Source: Branchiostoma floridae (lineage: Eukaryota > Chordata > Leptocardii > Amphioxiformes > Branchiostomatidae). Taken from it: 64,000 nt of DNA. The notes under the pieces are model-generated. The model was not told where the DNA came from, made no database searches, and saw nothing but the letters and a program-made list of their open reading frames with translations. This document shows, piece after piece, positions 51,001-62,849 of the stretch. The position numbers and the translations under genes were made by a program. The DNA lies in contig NC_049990.1 in the NCBI RefSeq assembly GCF_000003815.2, positions 16,342,200-16,406,199 of the forward strand. Reading direction: 5' to 3'. How positions within the stretch are numbered: the first letter of the stretch is position 1; every line of letters begins with the position of its first letter.

Positions 51001-54000
51001 AAGCGTAGTTCATACGCTATGAATTACGCCTTCCATATACCACAAGAATCGTATGGATTCTTGCACAAATTTGTATAATTTCATAACATTTGCGTGAATG
51101 ATTAGAAAAAATTCTCCTAACTATATTTCTTCTTGCAATCTGGGATGTCAAAGTAGACATTTTTATAACAATTTACATGGTGAACTCTTTCATTTCCCAG
51201 GACTCCTTGACTGAGATGGTTGGTGACTGGTCAGAAGAAAAGTCTGTTGGTGACATCATCTGTAAATACGTAAGTATTAACAAAGCACAACTTTCTCTCT
51301 CAAGCTACATTTTACGTAGAAAAACCTGGTATTTTAACATTCTATTTTTAACTACAGGGAAAACTGCCCATTACAATTCATATACGCCTGCATCATAAGA
51401 CATTTATGTATGAAACCCTGTACATGGATCAGTGCAGGTTAGGTGCAGGTAGACACCAGAAATACCCGCACAGCTCCAGTTTTACTTGCACTAACCTGCA
51501 TATGCAGGTGGTATTTCGAGCCCTATATGCTAAAAGGAAGTATCTACGGGACCACCAAAAAGTTTTTATATTTGGTAAGTGGTCCATATGTAGAGGTAGT
51601 CTATTACACATATTTTTGTTATTTTTCAATAGAAGTCTACAGTAAATGATGGTGATTTAATCGTCTTTATTTTTACTTCTCCAGAAACCGTTGTTGCTGA
51701 AGGCGTACCCCAAGTTTGTCAACTTTTTCGAGATGAGTAAAGAGACCCTGCAAAAGTGTATGAGAACACAGCCACGTTTCCATGCTTTCCTCAAGGTTAG
51801 TGTTAATTGAACCTCGACACCTACTGTCAGTCAAATCATCATGCCACCCTCTCTTTCCATACGTTTCAGTTGCCCTTAGGCTAAAGGGAAAAAATGTTGT
51901 GTTTCCTGTTTCAGTCGTGAAATAATTAGGGTCTGTAGGTAGGAATTATCTTTTGTCCCCCCTTACTAACATTTTCCCCCCTTACTAAGTCCTTAGCATT
52001 CTTCAGATCCTTGAAGCTCCAGTTTGTTGTATTGCCATATCCTGGTTTGTACTAAAGGTTATTACAAGCTGCTTATCCAGACAGATTTTGTTGATCCACT
52101 CACACCGGAAAAAGATATATTTTTTTTATTAGTACATTAGGATGTCCAGATTAATATACAGCAGTACTAGTGGAATAGAAGAAATAACTGTGGCGTGATA
52201 ATGCAAGGATTGAGCTATTCGATGGCAGTAATTTGATTCTATTGTGTCTGTTTCAGATCCAGCAGAGCAAACCTGAATGTTGTCGGGAGACACTGGGAGA
52301 CCTGCTGATCCGACCTGTACAGAGGTTACCCAGCATCATTCTTCTGCTTAGTGGTAAGGCTTGCAACATCAGACTTTTTCTTTTACTCTAGCCATGTTCA
52401 CTTACCAGGCTTTTAGCTAGGATTTTATAATAGGGAGTCCAAATTTATTGGTGAGTCGCTGTAAGTGACTATTGTAGAGGGGATCTGGGGGCATCCACCT
52501 TCCATGGTGCAGAGTTTTTAGAGTTTTTGATGATTTTAAGTTAAAAAAAGTGCATTCTTAGGTATCCCAAGAGGCAAAAATACTGTTCCAGAGGTCACAG
52601 TAGAAGACTGTGACCACAGATGACCTGGTAGCATCCCTGGTCAATCAGAATTTCATGCTTGTCAGATGATTTTCTCCCCAGTGTAAGGCCGTCCAGGGGC
52701 ATCAAATTTCTTGTTGTTCTAGGCTAAAAGCCTGTCACTTACTTTGAAACTCACACACTTTCACTCACTCAAACACATTAAAGAATATTTAGACCACAAC
52801 ACCACACTCATACAGTCATATGAACAATTTTATTTCAAACCGCAAACCTGTAAAAATGACAACACCAATTCCCATCATACACCACTCCCCTAGCATCATG
52901 GGAAACAAAATGGCGGCACACATGAAACACACCAAACCAATACAGATTTTGCTATAATTGCAAACCTGTAATAATCATGTATAGATGTATACTAGATAGT
53001 CATCATCCACTTTCTTACATGTAGCCAAAGCATCAAGAGAGTATACAATAGGGTTGACTATTTTCCTACCTTTTATATAATAGCTTTTTGTGTTCCAAAA
53101 AATAGTTTGGGAAAAATATGTTACAGATAGTAGGTGGTGTCACACAATTAATGTAAAAGACAAATGCTACTTGAAGAACTGTTGCAACAAATATTTTGCA
53201 GATTTTATTTCTTTTTAGAGAAATTTAACAATTTGGTCATTGTTTTTCCTCTCTCCAGATATCCTGAAGAAAACGGACAAATCCAACCCCGACCACCTGG
53301 CCATGGAACGCGCCATCGCCGCGATCAAGGACGTGTTGGACCACATCAACGAGGACAAGCGGCGTACGGAGGGTCAGGTCCAGATGTTCGACGTGGTGAA
53401 CGAAGTAGAGGGATGTCCCGCGGACGTCCTGTCGTCACACAGACAGTTCATCGGGAGGGTGGATGTGCTGGAGTTAGGGGGAGAGCACGAGCTGTGTGGG
53501 AAGGGAGAATACCTCACCCTGTTTCTCATGTCTGATCTATTAGAGGTAAGGAGAATGTGGTTCTATATCAATGTTAAAACTATGGATGTGTTGGAGCTGG
53601 GGGGAGAGCACGAGCTGTGTGGGAAGGGAGAATACCTCACCCTGTTTCTCATGTCTGATCTATTAGAGGTAAGGAGAATATGGTTCTGTATCAGTGTTAC
53701 AACTCTTTAGGAAGGGAGAATATCTCACCCTGTTCCTCATGTCTGATCTATTAGAGGTAAGGAGAATGTGGTTCTGTATCAATGTTACAACTATGGATGG
53801 GCCCAGGAAAAAGAATAGAGTTTAGGGTTATGTTCATGAAAAGTAAGGATGGTTTGGTAGGGATTCTCTCTTTTAAAAATTTGTAAAAAGATTTTGGCCA
53901 AAGTAAGTAGTGATCCTTCTATAATTAGAGTACATTTTAGCAACGTAAGACTCAAATGCATCAGACACTGGTATTTTCAACATCGTTAAATAACTACACA

Positions 54001-57000
54001 AATGTTCATTAGAACTTATACATATTCTTCCATCAACTGTTCAAAGGTTCAATAGCGTGAAAATACATGCACAGAAAGTCTGCTCTGAATTCAATTGCTC
54101 AGAATCTGAAATGTCCAATCAAAAATTTTCATATTTTTGCCAGCAGCTGACTCAAAGAAAGTGTTACTCTAGCTATGACATGCTAAAAGGCTCTTCTATG
54201 GTTTTCTAGGTATCCAAGAAGCGACACAGCATGATGGCCGATGTGAAGAGCGTGTTCAAGAGTCCAGGGCTGCTGAAAGCCCCTGCAGGCCCCCTGAAAC
54301 ATGTGGAACTCTTCAACCTGGCACACATCAAAAGGGTTGTGGACATCAGAGACACAGAAGGTATGTGTTGTATACATAGATCAGTATTATACAGTTTAGA
54401 AAGAAGCAAAATCTGTTCTGTTTTAGCCTTAAGTCAGTGGGTGGCGCCATATTGGTTTATGATGTCACAAATTCGCCATATTTTTTTGTCATTTTACTTA
54501 GGCAAGTATTGCATGATAGGAGTAAAGCAATGTCATATTTTATTCACTTTGATATTCATCATATTAAACATAATGTAAATTGCACCTCAATGATATTATT
54601 CATTTTACTATTTTTAGAGGTGCGTGCATAGTTCAAATGCTTGTGCCTCAAACATATCATAATACTGGACAATGTACAGTACATACAGTAGCGCTTAGAC
54701 AATAGACGAGCATACCGGACAGAAAAAACATTTTCTTAGCCATTTTTGGAGTTTGCGTTGAAGCAGTCATTGTCAATACTTAGAACATTAAACCACCATG
54801 AACATTTCTGCATGGAATTTACAATATGGGACACATCAGCTCAGTACCTATTACTACTTCTAGTACAGTATTACTAATGTTTGACACTTCTTTTTATGCA
54901 CAGATTGCAAGAATGCGTTTGGGCTAGTTTACCAGGCGCCAGGCACGGGTAGTGACGAGGTGTGCCTGTACATGTTCACCCTGCTGGGGGAGGAGACCAC
55001 CAAGAGGGACTGGCTACGGTCGCTGTGCAGGCACATGGCCAACACCACATGCAAGGCTGACTCCGTGAGTAATAGAGTGGCTGTTTTAGACCTAGGTCCT
55101 AATTCCCAACCCGCGACCCGGCCGGGTAGCTTTCGGAAACGAAAACATTTGATAAGAAAGGCAACAAAAGATACAGGAGCATAATAGGAGCATAATTTGT
55201 GTATATTCCTTGGTAAACGGTTTTCATTTTTGTTTCCGCAAACATTCCAGCAAGGCCCCATGTCGGAAATGGGACCTAAGTCTTCTCAATTACAGAACGC
55301 ACTCCCAATTTAGGGCATGCCACAAAAAAATATGTTGGACTGAGACGTCAAATGGGAAAACTCGAATAAAGTATGCACCTCTTCTCCACCAATCTTGAAC
55401 ACATCTAAATCAGAAACATTCAAATTTATGGTGTTTTCTTCTCTTTAACCTTGTGAAATTTGATACAAATCTAGCGCTATCCTTGTTAAAACTTGCAAAA
55501 ATAGATAATATTATGAGAGCTACCAGGTTGATAAAGGGACAGAGTCTGTGTTGAAATCTTTCCAAGCTATGAACTATAGTTGTGTGTATGTTTTGTTTAG
55601 ATTATTCTACAAAAATGTTTGATTTCCCTGCCGGCATCACCTCTGCAAACTGAATTTGTGATTAGGAAAAAGTGAAAAAATTTGGTTTTATACCCTTCCT
55701 TAGAACTACAGAGGCAGACATTTATGTCTGTAAACTTTCTCAAGAATGGATTTTGATGACTTATTACCTTGTTTGCAATGTAGTTACTCTCACCTCTCAA
55801 ATAGAAGTACCCCCTGGAATAAAAGTACCCCCCGGACAAATCTTCAAAATCTAATAAAAGTACCCCCTGGAATAAAATTACCCCCCGGAAAAATACCAAA
55901 TTGACATGTAAACCGTGTCCATACTACTTCTGTCCAAGAGAAGATGATCAGGTAGGTTCTTTTTACTTATTTATGCCTGAGTACCAATGGTTTTTGGTGT
56001 ATTTTTGGCAACTTGTCAGCTCATATCTTTAAGATTTACCTTTACATCTTAAGAATTTGTAGTAAGTAAATAATAAACTAATTTGACATTGTAAAAACAC
56101 TTATGGCAAAAATTATTTTTGGCAAACATGACTATGCATGACTACATGTACATGTTTATAAAATAAATAACCCCCAGTTCAGAAAGAAAGCTGGACAGCT
56201 CTAACAGTTTCACAGCCTTCCAGAGCAATCCCCAGTGTAATTCGTGCCCTTTCATTCATGCCATTCATTGTACTACATCTATTATCTAGGGGAACAGTTC
56301 ACTTGAATGCAGGGAAAGAACACATTTCAAGTTAGAAAAAGGTTCCATGTTTAGAAATACAAAAGGGTATTTTGTAATACTGTATTTCAAAATACTTAGT
56401 GGAAACTTAGAGACAATAGTAAATTGTAATTTGGCCATGTTTATCTTTAGAAAAGGTTACGGAGTAGTGACCAAAATAAACAGAACTTCCCCAAATGTTT
56501 CGATCATAGACTCAGCACTGTAGCCACTCCCCCAAAAGTGTTACATGCATGAGAGACCTGAGAACTCTGTTGGAGCAAGGATAATCTTTTAGTTTTTAAA
56601 CAACTTCACAAGCAGCATAAACTAGATTTTTTTTCTCTATCCACAACTTTACCCTCAGTTGGTAAAAAGAAATACATTTTAGTGTAGAAGTTACCAGGGG
56701 AAGATCGACATATAGCTGAGAATGCGACATCTAGCAGAAATGTTGTGATGGTTCCCATGCCAACGGCACACTCCTAGTAGACTTCCCGGCTCCATGATCA
56801 CAGGCGGCACCCGGCTCACAAAGCTTGAGATATTAGAACTCCGCCTCCAAGGGAGGCGTGGTCCATTAGGGGAGGCTTACATGGTCTGGCCTCACGTGCC
56901 GGCCTCAAACAATGTAAACAGAGATAAAATGCATCGGAAATTCGAAGAGAACACACTTGAAACCTTTCCATATCTTTATTGGATATTTTTTTTGACTTGT

Positions 57001-60000
57001 CCAAGATTAGTTGCACACTTCTAAATTTGCTTGCCGGTTAATGTAAAATCAAGCTAGTGGGTAATTTGAGACTTTTGCTGGAGAAGCTCTCAAGCTCAGT
57101 GCTTCTCTCAAGAAAACTCCGCCCTTCAGGGGGCGTTGGTCTCTGGGCAGGCCCCTGCACGCGCCACTGCTGACTGTCGGCAACTTTCAACAATGTAAAC
57201 AACAGATTTACGTGGGGAAAATGATACTTTTTACATAGATTTAGTAAATTTTGAGCAAAAATACTGCGGAAATATGGGCAGAAAATTCCAACTTTCAATA
57301 TTTGTGAGTTCCCTGGTTAGTCAAAAAAGCCCCAATTTGAAAAAAAAATAAACGTACCGTCTAAAATAAGGACGTACCGGGTGGATTCTGAGGCGGAAAA
57401 AAATAAACGTACCGGTACGTTTATTTGAGAGGTGAGAGTAGTATATTCCGAATGCCAAAGTGTTAAAAAAAAAAGTTAAAGTTTGCCCATGCATCTAAGA
57501 CGCGTAGGGTGGCGCCCATCTCCACTTCGAAGCCCTTGGGCCACACATTTGTGCAAGTCACTACAACAGGGGGCTGGTCCGCTGGTAGTGATGTGTGTTT
57601 AACTTCCATACTCTTCCTCATTAGTGCTGAGTGCTAAGCAGAGAAAGCAGCATGTACCATTTTTAGAGTCTTTGGTATGACTCGGCCGGGGATCGAACTC
57701 ACGACCTACCGAATGCAAGGCGAACACTCTACCCACTCGGCCATTGCACCGGCATGCCATAAAATGCCAAAGTGTCACATCAGAAATTCCCATCTAATAT
57801 GACTCAACAGCCTGTCTTTAAAATTGTCTTTTGAGTGCACTTGTCCTGATGTTAACTCTCTGTTGTTGTTGTTTCTGCTTACAGGAAAACTTCCTCCACA
57901 GTGTGAACCCAGAGGATGTGGAGTTAGACAGGAGTGCCATTCTCAACACTGTGGGCTTCAACAGAATAGCTAGGTAAGGATGGGTGGGCATCAGACCACA
58001 AGGTTTGGGTCAGATTTAGGGCCATGTACCTTAATACCTGTACCTGTTCTCTACCTATAATTTAGTATACAATTGCAGGGCTCGAAATACTTTTTTCTGC
58101 ATACCTGCACTGGTGCAGGTAACATTGAAAACTACCTGCACCAGACAAATTTTACCTGCACCACTCTGAATTTAGGAAGGATGAATCATACTAAAATTGT
58201 TGAGGAACCATTGCTATTTTTCTTTTATACTTTAATAGGTGGTAACATTCAATGCAGCTAATAACAATCCACATACACTTACATCAATGACATTTATGTA
58301 CAAAACCCAATGCATGGACCAGTGCAGGTAAGGTACAGGTAGACACCAGAAATACCTGCACAGCTCCAATTTTACCTGCACTAACCTGCATATGCAGGTG
58401 GTATTTCGAGCCCTGAATTGTTTAGGTACAGGTCCGGAACTAAACATCTGTGTACCTGCCTGTACCTAGTACCTAAACAAATTAAATCACAATTGAACAC
58501 CACTTATTGAGACTAAAGATAAGTAAATTCCAAATAAAAGATGACAATTTTGATTATCTTGCAGTTGAAAATTAAGAAAACTTTGAGGTTCGAATATCTA
58601 AATCATCATACAAAGATGACAATTTCTCACTAAAGAAGACAGTTGACTACATTTATAACTTAGTTTAATACAGTCCAGATAATTGATAACCAGCGTTCCC
58701 GCCAGGCATACGTCTTTACGTCTTTGGACGCATTTTTTTCTAGAAAGACGCATTCGGCTCGGCTGAATGCGTCCATAAAAAAATCTGAAAGAAAGGCTGA
58801 CCTGTACCACCAGTGTACAAAATGTATCTGGAATCTTTAAAAAAATCTGTGTTTATAAGAAGGAATCCTTTACAATTTATACTTCAAATTGTTCACTTTC
58901 CGGTCATCCCAGTAGTCTGGGCATGGGGCGGAGCGCGGCACGTTTTCAGGTTTTACAACTAGCGGACCCATGTGCGACACACCCAGCCACGCGCCAGTCT
59001 GAGCTGTCCGTTGCGCAATGTAATTTTTGTAGTCCGTGACATACATCTGACAGTCAGCTTTCTCTAACATTCGTCTGGAAGAAATCTTATATAGATTTTA
59101 TATTCTGATTTTAACATGATACTTACTTATCCTCATTTTCACGTATTTGTTAAAGATGTGAAGGTAATACTAGTATTGAGCAAACAAACTGTTCTGTGCG
59201 AGTGCTGCACATCTCAACAAAAGTTCTCACGCTGTGGGCAATTGATTGGCAGTCGGTATCTTTGGCAACAGGCCACCGGCGCCAAGCAGTCTAGATTGGC
59301 CACCAGGTCCAAATCCAATCATCTTAATAACCAATCAGCGTTTGATAAATGTAATGTTGTACTCTGTCATTGGTCACCGGGAAAAAACAAAAGTTACGGA
59401 GTATTAGGCGCACGTGACGTTGTTTTGTGATATTGGTAGCCGACCGTGTCGCCTGGCAAGTTTCTTCCCTAGCTGCTAACAATTTACTATTAAAGTTTCC
59501 CCATTTATCCAAGTTAAAAAAGCGGTGCGCGGTAAATAAGTGAAGAATCCAAAACTGTACACTTTATTTGTTATTTGCAAAATTTCTTATGTTTCAAAAA
59601 GACAAAATTTGTGGCAGAAAAGGGGCCGCAATATTGTTGTCAAGCGTCTATCGAGTCGGCTGTGCACTGGCACTGGCCTCCGTGGCACATGGCACGGCAC
59701 GCCCCCCTCCCCAGACAGATCGTCGATCGCAACGCCCAGCATGTTGGGACGTCTTTCTGGCTACTGTTTTATGGCTACACCGGCACTGATCACTACCAAA
59801 GAGGCAGCATATCGTCCTCCTTCGAGTAATGTATAAAGTTCTTGGTCTATTTAAAAAGAAATCCAGCCAAAGATTTCACGCCGAAAACGGGGTTACCTGA
59901 GGTCGCACGCTCGTGGAAAATGACGGCACGGCCTTGTAAAACCCCACCGATACGAACATTTTGAGTAAAATCATCGGGAAAAATAGAAAAAAACACAAAA

Positions 60001-62813
60001 TGTGCGTGATGGCGTCGTTATTTTATCGTGTCGGAAAACTATTTGATGCGGGAGGGCGCAACATCGATCGCACGACTCGGTTACGTTAGACCTTTTTTTA
60101 TTCAATGACGGAAAAAAGTGGCAAAATTTTTCCATGGGCTGACGAACTGGTTAGAGCCTTGTTGCGAAGCATCAAAAATTTTCATGTCTGGACAAATTAT
60201 ACCCTGGCCAGATCACGGAAGGCTGATTCCCTGTGCTTATAGTTTTTTTTTTTTCATATAACGTATTTTTTGGGTTCGAGCGGGCGGTCGTCGATTACTG
60301 AATAACGGGAGTAAAAGAGGCAACCGACATCCAATCTCAAGCGCATGATTTTCCTCTCAAATTGCAGGAAATTGTGTTTTAGAGGGTTTGAAAATCCAAA
60401 TTTTCCCGGGGGAGCATGCCCCCGGACCCCCCTAGAAAGCGAGCGCCTGCGGCGCTCGTCTCGCGCCTCCGGCGCTCATTACCCCCCTCCCCAATATTTG
60501 GACGCATACTTTCAAGAACCTGGCGGGAACGCTGTTGATAACATTCGTATAGGTGTACAGGTAAAGGTCCGGACCTGTACCTAAACCTGTGTACCTTAGG
60601 TACACACAGCTAGATGGTCAGATTCAAACTTGAGTGTTACTAGGGACTTTCATGTAATTTAAGGATAGCAGGAAAGCTTGACTTCAAAAAAGCTTAGATA
60701 TTGAAAGGTAGTGTATAACTTAGAAACAGAGGAATAGCTAGGCAGTACACAAAAAAAAATGCATTATTATGTTTTCAAAGAAAATTTTTCTTTATAGAAG
60801 AAAATGTAAGACACTTGACCTTAACTGAGGGGTGTTGCATACTACCTAAACAAGACAAAATGTAGCAAAAAAAACAGATCAAGATATAATGCCATTTGAT
60901 AAGATCAAACATGTTCTTTTTTCTAGGGGTTTCTCCAAGAAGGCGAAAAGGGTGACTCGGCAGTTTTCTTTCAGCAAGACTCCTCGGAGAATGATCAACC
61001 GTGCGGTATCCATGGTGATGAGCCCGGCCGGCAGGGGGGGCCTGCAGATGCAGCGAGAGGGGGCGGAGACCCCCCTGGGTGACTTACAGGGGGCACGTAA
61101 CATGGCAAGCAGTGTAGACCTACAGGTAAGAAGATTGTGTGATTTATAACCTGTCCATCCCTGTAGGGAAAATGGTTTGGGCCAAAATTTGTTATCACAT
61201 CTTGTTAACTGTATCCTTATCAACCAGTAGTTGTAGATTTCTGTCAGCTAAAAGTTTCTACAACTCTGGAAGGTACCATTTCATTACAGGGATGGACATA
61301 GCATGTAGCACATTAGAACAGATGAAAAAGAATATTATTTTTTTCCAAGAATCTTTATTTTTACTACACTGCAAAAAAAAGCCACCATTTTCACGTATCT
61401 TTTGTTTTTTTATGAATAATTGGTTTGAAGTTGGGGATTTCTTCTTTTCAATAATTTTCTTTCTGAGCATCTGTAACCTGTGCAATTCTGCGTAACTGTT
61501 GGAGAAGGTAGTTTCATCGCCGGTGTGTTTTTTGAATGTCACTCTTGTTTCTGTTGCTTTCTGTGGTGTTCTGCTTGCTGTACATGTAGCTGCCACTTAT
61601 TTCCTTTGGCGTAGTGGTACACTTCTTCATTTGCCTCACTGTCTTGTTGTGTGATCTTGTTTAAACGCTTTCTCCATTAACTTATGTTGTAGGTCTGTCT
61701 ATCTAATCTATACCAAGTAGCATATAGATGGTGTGCAGCAATTTGATAATCCTAATGATAATCACTTAAAAAGTTGCTATTATGAATTAGCTATCAAACA
61801 ATTCTAACACCAGTTAAAATGATTATAGTTTCTCACTGGTGAAGGCTCTAATTAGTCTAAATAGAAATTAAAATGTCTGCATTGATAGCAATATAGTAAG
61901 AGCTGTTATTATATGATGTTAGAGCTAACAAAAAAAATAACATTCTAATACATCCACTATAAAGTCCTTTGCAAAATTAGGCAGTCTGGACTAAAGTACC
62001 TTCACTCACTTTTAATAAAGAGGCGCTGGGTGCTGGCGGCCATATTGGTGTCCTTGATTTGCATTTCAGTGGATCACAGCTCGTGTACACAGCATCATAT
62101 CTTTCGGCATTTGTTTTTGGCAAAGCTAGCGATGCTATTATTGTGTATTCCCACAGATCTGGTAATCTCTTTTTGTCAGATCATGCCTGGGCTACGATTA
62201 CTGAAATGTAAATAACTGCATCTGCGTCCGCTTTGGTGTTAGTGGTGTTAGTATGTGAATATGCTAGCTAGCCAGTGTGAGGTGGTGGCTTAGTATTAGA
62301 AAATTAAAGTTTTAACCTATCACATAAGGCCATGTTGATTTGAATATATGGATGACATCCTTTGGGAACCAAAAAACTAGTCAGTGCAAACATGCAAAAG
62401 AAATGAAGTTTGGCTGAAGAAAGTTACCTTCATTATTTGAACTAAGTGGTAAGGATTAATTCAAAAAGGTTAAACAAATGACTAAATATATAAATTTTTA
62501 GTATACTAAACCATAGATTCTTCATTTTTTCGTTTGAATTTGGAATGGCATTCTACATCTTTTTAAAATATTTTTTTCACAATTTATGGCACATATTTGC
62601 TCAATTTTCAGCTGCTTTGTGCGATTGATCAAAGTATGATCAAAAACTACCTTTTGTGTAAAAAAAAATTGATGTGTGCCCAGATGTCATTCATATAATC
62701 CAATCCACATGGCCTAAAGTAAAGCTGGATCTGGAATCTTGCATGTATTCCGTCAGGGTTCCTTCAACAGGAGGGTTCAAACCATCGGGGCCAGGCTGGC
62801 CGGGGACAGTAAG
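39061..62813 (+). CDS. ECT2: Epithelial cell transforming 2, Rho guanine nucleotide exchange factor (3' end missing)
   Basis: 21 exons: 39061-39070, 40279-40367, 40958-41233, 42095-42202, 42770-42843, 43411-43438, 44330-44429, 45384-45502, 45876-45938, 46261-46513, 49433-49572, 50481-50600, 51201-51269, 51685-51795, 52257-52353, 53259-53545, 54210-54360, 54904-55064, 57885-57973, 60927-61125, 62757-62813; all phases agree, 867 codons. Residues about 10-290 form three BRCT units (SIRKDFSTKVTHLVAN, MTEEWVHQSW, THLVIDD). About 290-373 is the linker with basic clusters SRGRKRPRLK and ARKRR, likely nuclear targeting. About 395-600 is the DH domain (TEKNYVNIL, LLIRPVQRLPSIILLL); about 605-750 the PH domain, ending DWLRSLCRHM. 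A basic tail follows (RQFSFSKTPRR). ECT2 activates RhoA at the cell equator in cytokinesis, recruited by centralspindlin through the BRCTs. Human ECT2 is about 880-914 residues, so about 50 lie beyond the window. Confidence 0.97.
41213..41672 (+). repeat. 66-bp tandem repeat copying the ECT2 exon 3 end and its donor
   Basis: Seven units (starts near 41212, 41278, 41344, 41410, 41476, 41542, 41608), each with TTTCAGACAGAAAGAGAAAT then TG|GTGAGTTTGG and ending GATTACCAG. The first six keep GTGAGT; the last has GTGATT. Confidence 0.95.
41740..42015 (+). mobile_element. tRNA-derived SINE, copy 4
   Basis: GGGTGGCAATACTGCAAGGT, ACAAAGGTCCAGGCCTAGG, GTTACCTGACTTTGGTTAGG, TAGACACAATGGATATCAAC. Confidence 0.75.
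42333..42670. mobile_element. TIR element with CAGGGTTGGACAAGT ends
   Basis: CAGGGTTGGACAAGT at the left, ACTTGTCCAACCCT at the right, 338 bp. CTTGCCC / ACTTGTCC words recur in both halves. Confidence 0.85.
43086..43181. mobile_element. Decayed MITE, TACTGTAAATGCA family
   Basis: GCAGTGGTTTTAAGTTTGTG and AAAACCACAGAA ... CTTACAGTA parallel the interior and right end of 8341-8554. A similar decayed piece lies at 54745-54826 (AACATTAAACCACCATGAAC). Confidence 0.5.
44999..45300. repeat. Fragment of the TACCTCCATGA element family
   Basis: TACCTCCTGAAATAGTGAAA then ATGGAGGTATTG, followed by a GTCTGTTTGTGTG tract, as at the left end of 6731-7589. Confidence 0.5.
46647..48771. mobile_element. 2.1-kb TIR element with six GTCCCGTCCGTACCCC words
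   Basis: CGGCTGTTTCACAATTGAGT plus GTACC at 46647-46671 is inverted at 48747-48771; TAT flanks both ends. GTCCCGTCCGTACCCC occurs near 47242, 47400, 47416, 47438, 48198 and 48573, always in the same orientation. Open frames are short and unrecognised. It fills most of the ECT2 intron between exons 10 and 11. Confidence 0.88.
48950..49317. mobile_element. TIR element with CAGGGCTCGAAAT ends, GTGCACCC words
   Basis: CAGGGCTCGAAAT at the left and ATTTCGAGCCCTG at the right. TGCACCCA / TGGGTGCA is repeated about eight times near the ends. Confidence 0.9.
49892..50224. mobile_element. TIR element with CAGGGTTCTAGCTAG ends, CACTACGCTAA words
   Basis: CAGGGTTCTAGCTAG at the left, CTGGCTAGAACCCTG at the right. 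CACTACGCTAAAAT recurs at both ends. An isolated AGGGTTCTAGCCAG at 42862 is another trace of the family. Confidence 0.88.
50225..50445 (+). mobile_element. Diverged tRNA-derived SINE
   Basis: GGATCAAGGGGTCATGAGTG, TTTTGTCCCAAGGAAACACA, CTTTCCTCGCTCCACCCAAG, CGGTGCCCAAGACACAACTT follow the body of the family at 35568. Confidence 0.55.
50805..51085. repeat. Decayed relative of the 10573-11110 foldback
   Basis: GCACAAATCACTATGCAAAA and 'catagtttatatgaaaat' at the left; 'aagaatcgtatggattcttgcacaaa' at the right. Confidence 0.5.
51398..51524. mobile_element. Right half of a CAGGGCTCGAAAT / ACCTGCA element
   Basis: Matches 58287-58414: GTGCAGGTAGACACCAGAAA, CTAACCTGCATATGCAGGTG, GTATTTCGAGCCCT. 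The left half is absent. Confidence 0.85.
52406..52734. mobile_element. TIR element with CAGGCTTTTAGC ends
   Basis: CCAGGCTTTTAGCTAGG at the left, CTAGGCTAAAAGCCTG at the right, 330 bp, in the ECT2 intron after exon 15. From 52735 to 53258 nothing recognisable. Confidence 0.75.
53462..53800 (+). repeat. Triplicated ECT2 exon 16 end with its donor
   Basis: The exon end (GGGGAGAGCACGAGCTGTGT ... CTATTAGAG|GTAAGGAGAA) is repeated with its donor at 53668/53669 and, shortened, at 53756/53757. The first repeat is 123 bases downstream and open in frame. Confidence 0.95.
55786..57439. mobile_element. 1.65-kb TIR element with AAGTACCCCC words
   Basis: ACTCTCACCTCTCAAATA at the left and TATTTGAGAGGTGAGAGT at 57422-57439. 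AAAAGTACCCCCTGG-type words at the left and AAACGTACCGG-type words at the right. It also holds two diverged direct copies of about 190 bases (AACTCCGCC...GGAGGCG to CAATGTAAAC) at 56840 and 57110. No coding frame is recognised. Confidence 0.85.
57593..57757 (-). mobile_element. tRNA-like SINE head
   Basis: On the minus strand GGTGCAATGGCCGAGTGGGT, then GAGTTCGATCCCCGG, have A- and B-box form and spacing. It lacks a proper acceptor stem, so it is read as a tRNA-derived repeat rather than a tRNA gene. Confidence 0.7.
58076..58415. mobile_element. TIR element with CAGGGCTCGAAAT ends, TACCTGCAC words
   Basis: CAGGGCTCGAAAT at the left, ATTTCGAGCCCTG at the right, 340 bp. ACCTGCAC / GTGCAGGT is repeated about ten times inside. 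It shares ends with 48950-49317 but not the inner word. Confidence 0.92.
58691..60534. mobile_element. 1.84-kb TIR element with CAGCGTTCCCGCCAGG ends
   Basis: Perfect 16-base ends (CAGCGTTCCCGCCAGG and CCTGGCGGGAACGCTG). Subterminal ACGTCTTT / GACGCAT words at the left. On the minus strand 58870-59073 is an exon-like frame with acceptor TTCTTCCAG|A, reading MLEKADCQMYVTDYKNYIAQ and APCPDYWDDRK to TAA, that I cannot assign. Confidence 0.85.
61990..62330. repeat. Dispersed repeat related to 31890-32240
   Basis: TGTCCTTGATTTGCATTTCA, 'cacagctcgtgtacacagca', 'ctgcatctgcgtccgctttgg' correspond to blocks in 31960-32190. Confidence 0.45.
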
Positions 62814-62849
62814 GTACGCTTAGGCTTGTGTGTGCTGACTACAATCAAT

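Noticed and set aside
57660-57752. tRNA gene on the minus strand
   Set aside because: A- and B-box-like words are present but the acceptor and anticodon stems do not pair well; it fits a SINE head better.
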